From Bacteroidales bacterium GP4 (GTDB lineage Bacteria; Bacteroidota; Bacteroidia; Bacteroidales; Muribaculaceae), in contig DAAL01000206.1 in the NCBI GenBank assembly GCA_001701065.1, positions 3,412 through 9,092 on the forward strand: 5,681 nt of DNA, written 5' to 3'. Each line of letters opens with the position of its first letter. The stretch's first letter is position 1. Positions 1-5,681 of the stretch are shown piece after piece. A model generated the notes under the pieces. It was not told where the DNA came from. It saw only the letters and a program-made list of their open reading frames with translations, and did no database searches. The translations under genes and the position numbers were made by a program.

Positions 1-629
1 CCGCCTGCCGATTCACCGGCTATGGTCACTTTGTCGGGGTCACCGCCAAATGCGCTAATATTATTATGTATCCATTTAAGCGCGGCTATCTGGTCAAGAA
101 TGCCGTAATTGCCTGAAAGACCGTCAGGCGACTCTTTGCTGAGTTCAGGATGGCTCATGAACCCAAGCGCACCAAGACGATACTCGATGCTTACATAGAT
201 GATGCCTTCATTGACAAAGCTTTCCTGTGTGCCGATGTAAGAGCCGGTAGTGAATCCGCCGCCATGAATCATGACAAATACGGGAAGTTTCTCGTCGACG
301 CTCTGCGCAGGAGTAGTCACGCTAAGGTAAAGGCAATCCTCACTCATGGGTATGTCGCCACCGCCTTGATTAGGGTCGGTAATCTGCGGCGGACGGTTTC
401 CCCACTTGTCAGCCTTATACACTCCTGTCCAAGGTTTCTTCTCCACAGGAGCTTTCCAGCGTAAGTTCCCCACCGGCGGTTCGGCGTAAGGGATGTTTTT
501 GTACAAAGCGGCACCTTCGTGCTCCACTCCTTCTATCTCTCCTTGTGCAACCGTAGTGCGCAGTATAAGCGCATCGGCATTGGATGCAATAGTCATAGCA
601 GCTATTGCTGATAAAACAAACTTTTTCAT
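1..629 (-). CDS. Type-B carboxylesterase, exported, partial (C-terminus beyond window)
   Basis: Serine ester hydrolase of the carboxylesterase type B family (alpha/beta hydrolase fold). The reading frame runs from ATG at 629 to the window edge, giving 209 complete codons of a protein that is usually about 500 residues. Residues 1-20 form a Sec signal peptide (MKKF, a hydrophobic stretch, then ASNADA), so it probably acts in the periplasm. Family signatures appear in order: NIPYAEPPVG at 45-54, EDCLYL at 97-102, the oxyanion-hole HGGGF at 122-126, EYRLGALGF at 149-157, GNYGILDQ at 173-180, FGGDP at 194-198, and the nucleophile elbow GESAGG at 205-210 with Ser207. The catalytic acid and histidine lie outside the window. 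The substrate cannot be read from sequence. The upstream GH51 gene on the same strand suggests an acyl ester on plant hemicellulose or pectin, which is inference. The ATG was chosen because it starts the signal peptide. The leader is AT-rich with no Shine-Dalgarno. Confidence 0.93.
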   Translation of the reverse strand, partial: MKKFVLSAIAAMTIASNADALILRTTVAQGEIEGVEHEGAALYKNIPYAEPPVGNLRWKAPVEKKPWTGVYKADKWGNRPPQITDPNQGGGDIPMSEDCLYLSVTTPAQSVDEKLPVFVMIHGGGFTTGSYIGTQESFVNEGIIYVSIEYRLGALGFMSHPELSKESPDGLSGNYGILDQIAALKWIHNNISAFGGDPDKVTIAGESAG

Positions 630-677
630 TTACTAAATATTAAAAATGAATTGATGATCATTAAGCAGAGAGATTAG

Positions 678-694
678 TTTTAACAGTTTCTTAG
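678..694 (-). promoter_or_regulatory. Upstream element CTAAGAAACTGTTAAAA, copy 1
   Basis: Read on the minus strand this 17-base sequence matches the plus-strand sequence at 3367-3384 except for one missing T. It begins 65 bases before the esterase ATG and points towards it. The other copy points towards the sigma-factor gene from 84 bases upstream. TTTCT and AGAAA on the plus strand at 687-697 form a small palindrome around one central base. The function is unknown; it could be a promoter-proximal or regulator-binding element, or a common dispersed sequence of the genome. Confidence 0.4.
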
Positions 695-697
695 AAA

Positions 698-729
698 TTA
701 CGGGCAATATACGAATATATTGCCCGTAA
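698..729 (-). terminator. Hairpin downstream of GH51 gene, probable intrinsic terminator
   Basis: Two 14-base arms (698-711 and 716-729) are perfectly complementary and enclose a four-base loop that reads TTCG on the minus strand. The stem has a GC-rich CGGGC core and AU-rich ends. It lies about 20 bases after the GH51 stop codon, and on the minus strand it is followed by TTTCT. This suits a terminator for the GH51 transcript. The T-tract is short, so partial readthrough into the esterase gene, or a role in RNA stability, is possible. Confidence 0.55.
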
Positions 730-748
730 GCGATGCAAATTTTTAGGT

Positions 749-3292
749 TTATTTAGCGGATGTCTTTATTCTGAGGATAGTGAACGAAGCCGGGCTGAAG
801 GTATAGATAAAGTCCTTGCCGAACTTGTTATTGGCAGTTTCCACGGGGCTGATCTTAAGCGGATTGTCGAAACTGTTCTCATCCTTAAGATTGTCAGCCT
901 CAAGAGTTATGACTGTACCGTTCTTGTCCACATCGGCGCAATTAAGTTTTATATTGGCTGTAAACGGCTTTTCAGTTCCGTTAATGACCTTTATAACAGT
1001 TTCGCCGGTAGCTTCATCGTAACCTGAAATAGCGTAATGCTTCATCAAAGGAAGAACCTCATCGGAGTAGACCTGTTCGCCGTTGACATAGCATGACAGC
1101 TTACCGCCTTCGCCGAATTCCACTTTCACTTTGTACCACTCTCCCGGATTCATGGCAAATTCCGCACCCTTGGCATCACGGTTGCGTCCGGTCTGACCGT
1201 CGACTTTGCGGGAAATGCTTATTCTTGACTTCTCGCCCATTGAGCCGAGATTGAGAGTATAGGAATTGTCATTGCCGTTGTCGGCGCTGAACACCAACGA
1301 GGGATATACCGGCACTGAATCCATTTCCTGACGGAAACGGCGCATGGGTCGAAGTTCCTTGACCATCCGCGCTTCAAACTCGATGCTGCCTTGACCGAGA
1401 TTGACGCTGTCAAGCAGGCTCACCACAGGCTCCCACCAGCGGCGGTTGGCACGAGTGGTGTCGCCAGCCACCTTGAAGTCAGCGACATTCTGCGCTTCAT
1501 ACACCACGTTGCCCTCGACATCAGTCACTTTGATGTTGCGGTAACGGTCAGCGAGGTTATCGCCGCTTATACCGATTTTACCGTTAAAGGGAGAAGGAAG
1601 AGTTTCGATAAGGTCAGTAGTGAGATTGTAAGTTGGCACATTGTTGCTGAACATCTGCTGCACATAATAAGAACTGCGTCCAAGCGAAGAATCGCTCTTA
1701 ACCCAGATGAGGTTGGTAGCCCAGTCCCTGTGGTTGCTGTTCTCGATGAGCGGAGCGTAGGAAGCTATCTTCACAAGGTCGCCGTTACGTTCCATTCCGG
1801 AGATAAACGCAGCTTCGGCAAGGGCACCGTCCATGTTGCCAGGACCTACGCCCTGGTTCACGGCATACTCGCCTACGTATATGTCGTACTTGCCGCGCTC
1901 AACGGAGTCAAACAGATGGTCATTCTCATAGAAATAGAGCGGATTGACGTACCAGTGGGGGTCAATCATGTCCACGGTTTTAAGCAGGTCGGTAGTTCCG
2001 CCTATGCCGAGAGTGCTGATGAAAGTAATGTCGGGATACTTGGGTTTAAGTATCTCATACATTTTATTATAACGGTCGGCATAAAGCTCACCTATCTGTT
2101 CGTTACCAAGTTCGATATACTTAATCTTAAACGGCTCGGGGTGACCGGCGGCAGCACGTTTTGCGCCCCATTCGGTGGTAACATCGCCTTGCGCGTACTC
2201 AATCGCGTCGTAAATGTCCTGCAGATAAGGCTCGATGTCCTCATCGTAATCGCCATTGCGGATTTCACATGAAAGTCCCACATTAGCCACAAACATGGGG
2301 TCAGCGCCTATATCCTCGCAGAACTGGAGGAATTCATGATAACCGAATCCCCAGGTGCAATGGTAGTTCCACAGAATCCACTCGCTTTTACGCTGCATGG
2401 GGTCGCCTATTGTGTTCTTCCACTTCACACGATTGTCGAGAGTGGCACCTTCGGCGATACATCCACCCGGCCAGCGCACAAATCCGGGCTTGAGGTCGGC
2501 AAGAATCTGAGCGACATCTTTACGCATACCGTTTTTGCGTCCCATGAAAGTGTTCTGCGGGAACAATGACACGTAATCGACATAGACAGTACCGGGATTG
2601 TCAAATGACAGGCGGAAACTTGCGTGACCGTCAGTGGCATCGGGAGTAAGCACCGCAGTATATTCTTTCCACGCGCCGTTATCGCCTGCGGCGAATTTTT
2701 CCGATGACAACACTTTACCCTGAGCATCGACTATCTCGGCTATCACATTACCGAAATAAGCAACGGGATTAAGATAAAAACGCAAGTCATACTTATCGTC
2801 CTTTACAACCGGCACACCCCAGTAACCTTCATTGGTGAGTGTGGCACCGGCTCCCTCCATGGTAAGCTTCATGGCATTGGGGGTGTTGGGGTGCAGAGGG
2901 TTATCGGACACAATGGCATAAGTGGCAGGACCGTCAACCGCCCAGCCTATCATCTCCAATGAATCCTTATCCCACCGTATTTTCCAGTCACGGAAACGAT
3001 GGTCAGAGTAAGTGGGAGCATGCTTGGCAACGGCAAAGCCATCCTTGTAGACAGTTCCCGAAGGTATCACTCCTTCTTCAAAATTACGGTTACGGAGAAG
3101 TTCCCCATAAAGAGAACCATCGCCTGAATGATTGATTTCCTCGAAGAATATTCCGTACATCTTCGGGTTCACTTCAGCCCCTTTCTGTGAGTAATCCACC
3201 ACAATTTCCGCTTCAGGCACGGGCGAGGAGGCACATGCGCCTAAAGAAAGGGCAATAAACGGATAAAACCACTTTTCGCAAAAATGCTTCAT
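749..3292 (-). CDS. GH51 alpha-L-arabinofuranosidase, lipoprotein, with inserted binding domains
   Basis: Retaining glycoside hydrolase that removes terminal alpha-L-arabinofuranosyl residues from arabinoxylan, arabinan or related glycans. I start it at ATG 3292 (847 aa), because this gives a lipoprotein signal peptide ending in the lipobox LGAC with Cys20; it is therefore membrane-anchored. The TIM barrel opens with NPKMYGIFFEEINH (residues 42-55) and GELLRNRNFEEG. Next comes a carbohydrate-binding beta-sandwich-like insert at about 80-245 (CBM4/9-like). The barrel resumes at LFPQNTFMGR and LKPGFVRWPGGCIAEG. The acid/base is Glu398 in IELGNEQ and the nucleophile is Glu475 in YVGEYAV. The C-terminal sandwich is interrupted at about 565-749 by a lectin-like region, then continues with SGYDEATGETVIKVING. 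Bacterial GH51 enzymes without inserts are about 500 residues, so this is a large form. It is intact with no frameshift. The binding-domain assignments are from pattern only. Confidence 0.93.
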   Translation of the reverse strand: MKHFCEKWFYPFIALSLGACASSPVPEAEIVVDYSQKGAEVNPKMYGIFFEEINHSGDGSLYGELLRNRNFEEGVIPSGTVYKDGFAVAKHAPTYSDHRFRDWKIRWDKDSLEMIGWAVDGPATYAIVSDNPLHPNTPNAMKLTMEGAGATLTNEGYWGVPVVKDDKYDLRFYLNPVAYFGNVIAEIVDAQGKVLSSEKFAAGDNGAWKEYTAVLTPDATDGHASFRLSFDNPGTVYVDYVSLFPQNTFMGRKNGMRKDVAQILADLKPGFVRWPGGCIAEGATLDNRVKWKNTIGDPMQRKSEWILWNYHCTWGFGYHEFLQFCEDIGADPMFVANVGLSCEIRNGDYDEDIEPYLQDIYDAIEYAQGDVTTEWGAKRAAAGHPEPFKIKYIELGNEQIGELYADRYNKMYEILKPKYPDITFISTLGIGGTTDLLKTVDMIDPHWYVNPLYFYENDHLFDSVERGKYDIYVGEYAVNQGVGPGNMDGALAEAAFISGMERNGDLVKIASYAPLIENSNHRDWATNLIWVKSDSSLGRSSYYVQQMFSNNVPTYNLTTDLIETLPSPFNGKIGISGDNLADRYRNIKVTDVEGNVVYEAQNVADFKVAGDTTRANRRWWEPVVSLLDSVNLGQGSIEFEARMVKELRPMRRFRQEMDSVPVYPSLVFSADNGNDNSYTLNLGSMGEKSRISISRKVDGQTGRNRDAKGAEFAMNPGEWYKVKVEFGEGGKLSCYVNGEQVYSDEVLPLMKHYAISGYDEATGETVIKVINGTEKPFTANIKLNCADVDKNGTVITLEADNLKDENSFDNPLKISPVETANNKFGKDFIYTFSPASFTILRIKTSAK

Positions 3293-3338
3293 GATACTTA
3301 AAATTTGGTTAATAATCAAATATGTATACTTCGTAATG

Positions 3339-3346
3339 CAAATATA
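3339..3346 (-). promoter_or_regulatory. Candidate -7 box (TATATTTG) of the GH51 gene
   Basis: The minus-strand sequence TATATTTG matches the Bacteroidota -7 consensus TAnnTTTG. It ends 46 bases before the GH51 ATG at 3292, which would leave a leader of roughly 40 bases. The -33 TTTG is not clear: a degenerate TTTAC lies about 19 bases upstream. The match to the -7 box is seen; promoter function is inferred. Confidence 0.5.
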
Positions 3347-3366
3347 GTCAAAAGATTATTGTAAAC

Positions 3367-3384
3367 CTAAGAAACTGTTTAAAA
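3367..3384 (+). promoter_or_regulatory. Upstream element CTAAGAAACTGTTTAAAA, copy 2
   Basis: This is the second copy of the element seen at 678-694 on the minus strand, differing by one extra T. It lies in the divergent region between the GH51 and sigma-factor genes, reads in the sigma-gene direction and begins 84 bases before that start codon. It is also about 75 bases upstream of the GH51 start in the other orientation, so which gene it serves is ambiguous. Confidence 0.4.
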
Positions 3385-3439
3385 TTTTTCTTCAAAAATT
3401 TTTCAGGAAATGATGTCACATTTTTCAGTTTCGTCCGTC
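3384..3439 (+). promoter_or_regulatory. AT-rich sigma-operon upstream region with repeated ATTTTTC
   Basis: ATTTTTC occurs at 3384, 3398 and 3420. The last two extend to a 9-base direct repeat ATTTTTCAG with a 22-base period. After the third copy comes TTTCGTCCGTCAATAG, ending a few bases before the sigma ATG. CGTC is the kind of -10 sequence used by many ECF sigma factors, so an autoregulated promoter giving a very short leader is possible. No TAnnTTTG box is visible here. This is inference from pattern and position. Confidence 0.3.
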
Positions 3440-3450
3440 AATAGAAATGA

Positions 3451-3948
3451 ATGGATGCAAAAAGTTTCAAGCATAAGGTGATGCCGCACTACGACTTGAT
3501 GTATCGTTACGCATATTTTATATTGTATGACAAAGACGATGCACTTGACGCAGTACAATCCGCCATAGCCACTCTGTGGGAAAAGCGTGACACGCTTGCC
3601 TCGGTGGACAACCTTGCCGCTTTCTGCGTCACATCAGCGAAGCACCAGGCAATTGACATTCTGCGCCGCCGTCCCCGCTCGGTAGTGACACTTGACGAAA
3701 TCACTGAGCATGAGGACACCGCTCCCACGGTGACTGACACCCTGGAGCACGTGGAAAACCTCGACCGAGTGAAGTCGATACTGTCCACCTTCACTCCTGT
3801 GCAACAGGAAATAATGAGACTGCGCGCGCAAGCTGAATGCACGGTGGAGGAGATTGCCTATATCACCTCCATGAGCGAAGAGAATGTAAGGCAAGTGCTT
3901 TCGCGCACACGAAGGAAATTAAAAGAATTATATAATAAAACAAAATGA
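3451..3948 (+). CDS. ECF-family RNA polymerase sigma factor
   Basis: Alternative sigma-70 factor of the extracytoplasmic function type (165 aa, a normal length), which directs RNA polymerase to a specific promoter set. Region 2 spans about residues 14-76, with YDLMYRYAYFILYDKDDALDAVQ (core binding) and the -10-recognising segment ending LAAFCVTSAKHQAIDILRRRPR. An acidic linker (about 83-102) leads to region 4 at about 103-162, with FTPVQQEIMRLRAQAECTVEEIAYITSMSEENVRQVLSRTRRKLKEL forming the helix-turn-helix. There are no extra C-terminal domains. The start at 3451 gives the usual short N-terminus; a downstream ATG at 3481 would cut into region 2. The stop overlaps the next start as ATGA, so the two proteins are probably translationally coupled. 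The regulon is unknown; autoregulation is typical of the family but not shown here. Confidence 0.95.
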   Translation: MDAKSFKHKVMPHYDLMYRYAYFILYDKDDALDAVQSAIATLWEKRDTLASVDNLAAFCVTSAKHQAIDILRRRPRSVVTLDEITEHEDTAPTVTDTLEHVENLDRVKSILSTFTPVQQEIMRLRAQAECTVEEIAYITSMSEENVRQVLSRTRRKLKELYNKTK

Positions 3949-4523
3949 AAGATTCCTATAATAGAATACAACGGCTCCTTCACCTCTATTATAGCGGGCT
4001 GAGCAGTGTAGCGGAAGAGAACGAAATCAAGCAGTTCTACAGTTCTCACCCTACCCTCCCCGATGATTTGGAGAGAAGCCGCGGTATGTTTTCTTTCAAC
4101 TCCTCCGCGCCTATCCCGGAGATACCGGAAAGCGCACGCATAGCCGTGAGCCGGCAGATTGACCTGCTTGAACGTCAGGAGCAGATCAATACACGCGGTT
4201 ACCGCCGCATGACACGTTTGGGAATTGCTGCAGCGGTGCTCATAGTGGCTTCGATAGGAGTATTTCTTATCAAAAATTCAGGACCAAAGCCTTATGAGCT
4301 GACTGACCCGACTGAAGCCTATGCCGAAACCAAGAGAGCGTTGCTCCTGGTGGCTGAAAGCTTCACGCTTGCCGAAGAGGAGGCAAAGGAGGCGCACATG
4401 ATTCTGGAATCGCTTCTCACTGACGGGGAGGCACTCAACGACTCGGCGTTCTTCTACGAAAGCGAAATGCCGAACTTCCCTATAGATTCAAGTTTCACCG
4501 AAGCACAATCGACTAACATATAA
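3945..4523 (+). CDS. Single-pass membrane protein, probable anti-sigma factor
   Basis: 192-residue protein encoded directly after the ECF sigma gene with an ATGA overlap, the position of a cognate anti-sigma factor. The cytoplasmic part (about 1-90) begins with IQRLLHLYYSGLSSVAEENEIKQFYSSH, a helical pattern seen at the start of many Bacteroidota anti-sigma and FecR-type proteins. A basic segment (RGYRRMTR) precedes one transmembrane helix at about 92-109, giving an N-in orientation. The periplasmic tail of about 80 residues contains DPTEAYAETKRALLLVAESF and an acidic helical stretch. There are no cysteines at all, so the zinc-binding HxxxCxxC anti-sigma motif is absent, and the tail is too short for a FecR domain. 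Function is inferred from position and topology. It may instead be a structural or sensor partner specific to this cassette. Confidence 0.75.
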   Translation: MKDSYNRIQRLLHLYYSGLSSVAEENEIKQFYSSHPTLPDDLERSRGMFSFNSSAPIPEIPESARIAVSRQIDLLERQEQINTRGYRRMTRLGIAAAVLIVASIGVFLIKNSGPKPYELTDPTEAYAETKRALLLVAESFTLAEEEAKEAHMILESLLTDGEALNDSAFFYESEMPNFPIDSSFTEAQSTNI

Positions 4524-4534
4524 ATCGCATTTTT

Positions 4535-5017
4535 ATGAAACTAAAACACATCCTTATAATAATAGCAGCCTTTTTGATTCCGGCGATGGCATCGGCACAG
4601 TCTTCGGCATTCGAGAAAGCCGCGGAACTGCCCGACGTTAAATACATCTACCTCTCCAAAAGCATGCTTTCACAGCTGAGCGGCAATGACTCGATTGACA
4701 ATCTGTCATTCAACCTTGGAGATATCACCAAGCGCCTAAACAGCCTGGAAGTGTTAACCACCAATGACAACTCTTCAATGGAAGAGACCATTCCCATCCT
4801 TAAAGGGATGGTCAAAAAAATGGATCTTATATCACAGGTGAAGAACAACGGGGTGGACATAAACATGTACGGGACCAAAGAAAAAGGCAAAGACATCTAC
4901 AGTAAGCTGATGTGTCTTTACCAGTCGACTGAACGGGACCTATTATTTGCCGTGTACATGACCGGCGAGATAGACGTTGATGACATAAAGGACTTGATGA
5001 ACGCAACGACTTATTAA
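4535..5017 (+). CDS. Secreted DUF4252 protein
   Basis: 160-residue exported protein, third in the sigma operon, 11 bases after the preceding stop. Residues 1-21 are a Sec signal peptide (MKLKHILIII, hydrophobic core, ASA then Gln22). There is no lipobox cysteine, so it is probably periplasmic or surface-released. The mature part starts FEKAAELPDVKYIYLSKSML (26-45), the characteristic opening of DUF4252 proteins, and continues with alternating helix and strand segments to MTGEIDVDDIKDLMNATTY. DUF4252 is found in Bacteroidota and often follows ECF sigma and anti-sigma genes; I know of no established biochemical function. It could be the signal sensed by, or an output of, the sigma/anti-sigma pair. 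No Shine-Dalgarno is evident, as is usual in this phylum. Confidence 0.82.
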   Translation: MKLKHILIIIAAFLIPAMASAQSSAFEKAAELPDVKYIYLSKSMLSQLSGNDSIDNLSFNLGDITKRLNSLEVLTTNDNSSMEETIPILKGMVKKMDLISQVKNNGVDINMYGTKEKGKDIYSKLMCLYQSTERDLLFAVYMTGEIDVDDIKDLMNATTY

Positions 5018-5065
5018 TAAAACAATATATAATCAATCAAATATTTGCTTCGAAAACATCGATAG

Positions 5066-5104
5066 AAGGGATACGCCGTGGTGGCGCATCCCTTTTCTTT
5101 TATC
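5066..5104 (+). terminator. Intrinsic terminator of the sigma operon
   Basis: Arms AAGGGATACGCC (5066-5077) and GGCGCATCCCTT (5083-5094) pair with a single A-C mismatch around a five-base GTGGT loop. They run straight into a T-rich tail (TTTTCTTTTATC, 5093-5104). It sits 48 bases after the DUF4252 stop on the plus strand and ends the three-gene unit. The minus-strand side lacks a T-tract, so it is a poorer terminator for the convergent gene. Confidence 0.85.
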
Positions 5105-5134
5105 ATACCCATGCATGAATCCGGTTTTGCCATG

Positions 5135-5681
5135 TCAATGCATGAAACTCGGCGCGAGGAAAAACAATCCGAACGACAATCCTACATTCCACTTGCTCTG
5201 CATGGCGTTGCAATAGTTGGCGTAAACGCACAAGTGAGCAAACGGAAGCACATATACCGCTGACACTTCCCCGAAAAACGCCGGATCGGAGAACCATCCT
5301 CCGTACTCAGCCTTCATCACACCCTTTTCATCGGGGAGACCGGGAAGCACCTTGCGCCACGGCATAAAGCAATGGAACTCGCCGCGCGCCTGAAGCATCT
5401 TGCTTATCTGCCACACCGGGAGCACTCCTGCGGTGAAGTATTGCGGAGCGCGCAGCCCACGGTTGAATGATATGTGGGTGGAAGGCGTGGGATTAAACAC
5501 GGGAAGCATAACCATAGTGGCGGCATACTCGTCCTCACGCTTCTTGGTTGAAATCATCGCCGACGCTTCAAAGCCGAGGGATATGTGCTTATTGAGTCTT
5601 CGGTAACCTTGATAGTCAAATGACAGCTGCAGCCAGTTCACTCCGCTTGTGTGCTGTTTAAAAGCCTTGTCATTGGCGGGG
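5135..5681 (-). CDS. Probable patatin-like phospholipase, C-terminal outer-membrane barrel, partial
   Basis: Open frame from the window edge to TGA at 5135, giving the last 181 codons of a longer protein. The frame continues upstream through 5641-5681, so the GTG at 5641 is not a true start. The sequence has alternating aromatic and polar residues typical of outer-membrane beta strands (VNWLQLSFDYQGY, HISLGFEASAMIS, WNVGLSFGLFFLAPSF). The segment FNPTPSTHISFNRGLRAPQY, then TAGVLPVWQISKML, resembles the C-terminal barrel of Bacteroidota patatin-like phospholipases. In that family an N-terminal periplasmic patatin domain with a GxSxG serine and an Asp-Gly dyad hydrolyses acyl esters of lipids. 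None of that domain is in the window, so activity cannot be judged. Another outer-membrane barrel family is possible. It is convergent with the sigma operon, with no evident functional link. Confidence 0.55.
   Translation of the reverse strand, partial: PANDKAFKQHTSGVNWLQLSFDYQGYRRLNKHISLGFEASAMISTKKREDEYAATMVMLPVFNPTPSTHISFNRGLRAPQYFTAGVLPVWQISKMLQARGEFHCFMPWRKVLPGLPDEKGVMKAEYGGWFSDPAFFGEVSAVYVLPFAHLCVYANYCNAMQSKWNVGLSFGLFFLAPSFMH

Noticed and set aside
150..464. Plus-strand open frame of 104 codons opposite the esterase
   Set aside because: The minus strand here encodes unmistakable carboxylesterase motifs (EDCLYL, HGGGF), so the plus-strand frame is a shadow.
1391..2272. Long plus-strand open frame (293 codons) antisense to the GH51 gene
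   Set aside because: It lies wholly within a clear GH51 coding sequence with catalytic motifs. Its translation shows no recognisable domain or signal, and it looks like the reverse complement of biased codon use.
3507..3894. Two minus-strand open frames opposite the sigma factor gene
   Set aside because: They have no family resemblance, and both sigma-70 regions are intact on the plus strand.
5078..5263. Plus-strand open frame starting within the terminator
   Set aside because: Its start lies in the loop/arm of the sigma-operon terminator, and most of it is antisense to the barrel-protein gene, which has a convincing beta-strand pattern.
5103..5297. Minus-strand 64-codon frame overlapping the end of the barrel gene in another frame
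   Set aside because: It is Arg/Val-rich with no signal, and lies out of frame within a better supported coding sequence.
1..5681. Mobile element, CRISPR array or phage remnant
   Set aside because: No transposase or integrase motifs, no regularly spaced direct repeats, and no terminal inverted repeats bounding a module were seen. Coding density and composition look uniform.

Overview
This 5.7 kb window comes from a Bacteroidota genome, most likely of the order Bacteroidales and possibly Muribaculaceae-like. The evidence is a GH51 arabinofuranosidase lipoprotein of Bacteroidales architecture, an ECF sigma factor operon ending in a DUF4252 protein, weak or absent Shine-Dalgarno sequences with AT-rich leaders, a TAnnTTTG-type promoter box, and a patatin-like C-terminal barrel. 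The order is inferred from protein resemblance, with no database search.

Layout: (1) 1-629, minus strand: N-terminal 209 codons of an exported type-B carboxylesterase, cut by the window edge just after its nucleophile-elbow serine. (2) 630-748: short intergenic space with a 14-bp perfect hairpin (a likely terminator for the GH51 transcript) and a sequence element that recurs at 3367-3384. (3) 749-3292, minus strand: an intact 847-residue GH51 alpha-L-arabinofuranosidase lipoprotein with a carbohydrate-binding-like insert and a lectin-like insert. (4) 3293-3450: divergent promoter region. (5) 3451-5017, plus strand: a compact three-gene unit of ECF sigma factor, single-pass membrane protein (probable anti-sigma factor, ATGA overlap) and secreted DUF4252 protein, closed by an intrinsic terminator at about 5066-5104. 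(6) 5135-5681, minus strand: C-terminal 181 codons of a probable patatin-like phospholipase with an outer-membrane barrel.

The GH51 enzyme and esterase are co-directional and could act together on acylated, arabinose-substituted hemicellulose or pectin. The hairpin between them argues for at least partly separate transcription. The sigma operon looks like a self-contained envelope-signalling cassette; nothing visible ties it to the GH51 gene except the shared divergent promoter region. I see no mobile element, CRISPR array, tRNA or rRNA. The main candidates for something undescribed are the shared intergenic element, the sigma cassette with an anti-sigma-like protein lacking zinc-finger cysteines, and the inserted lectin-like domain of the GH51 enzyme.
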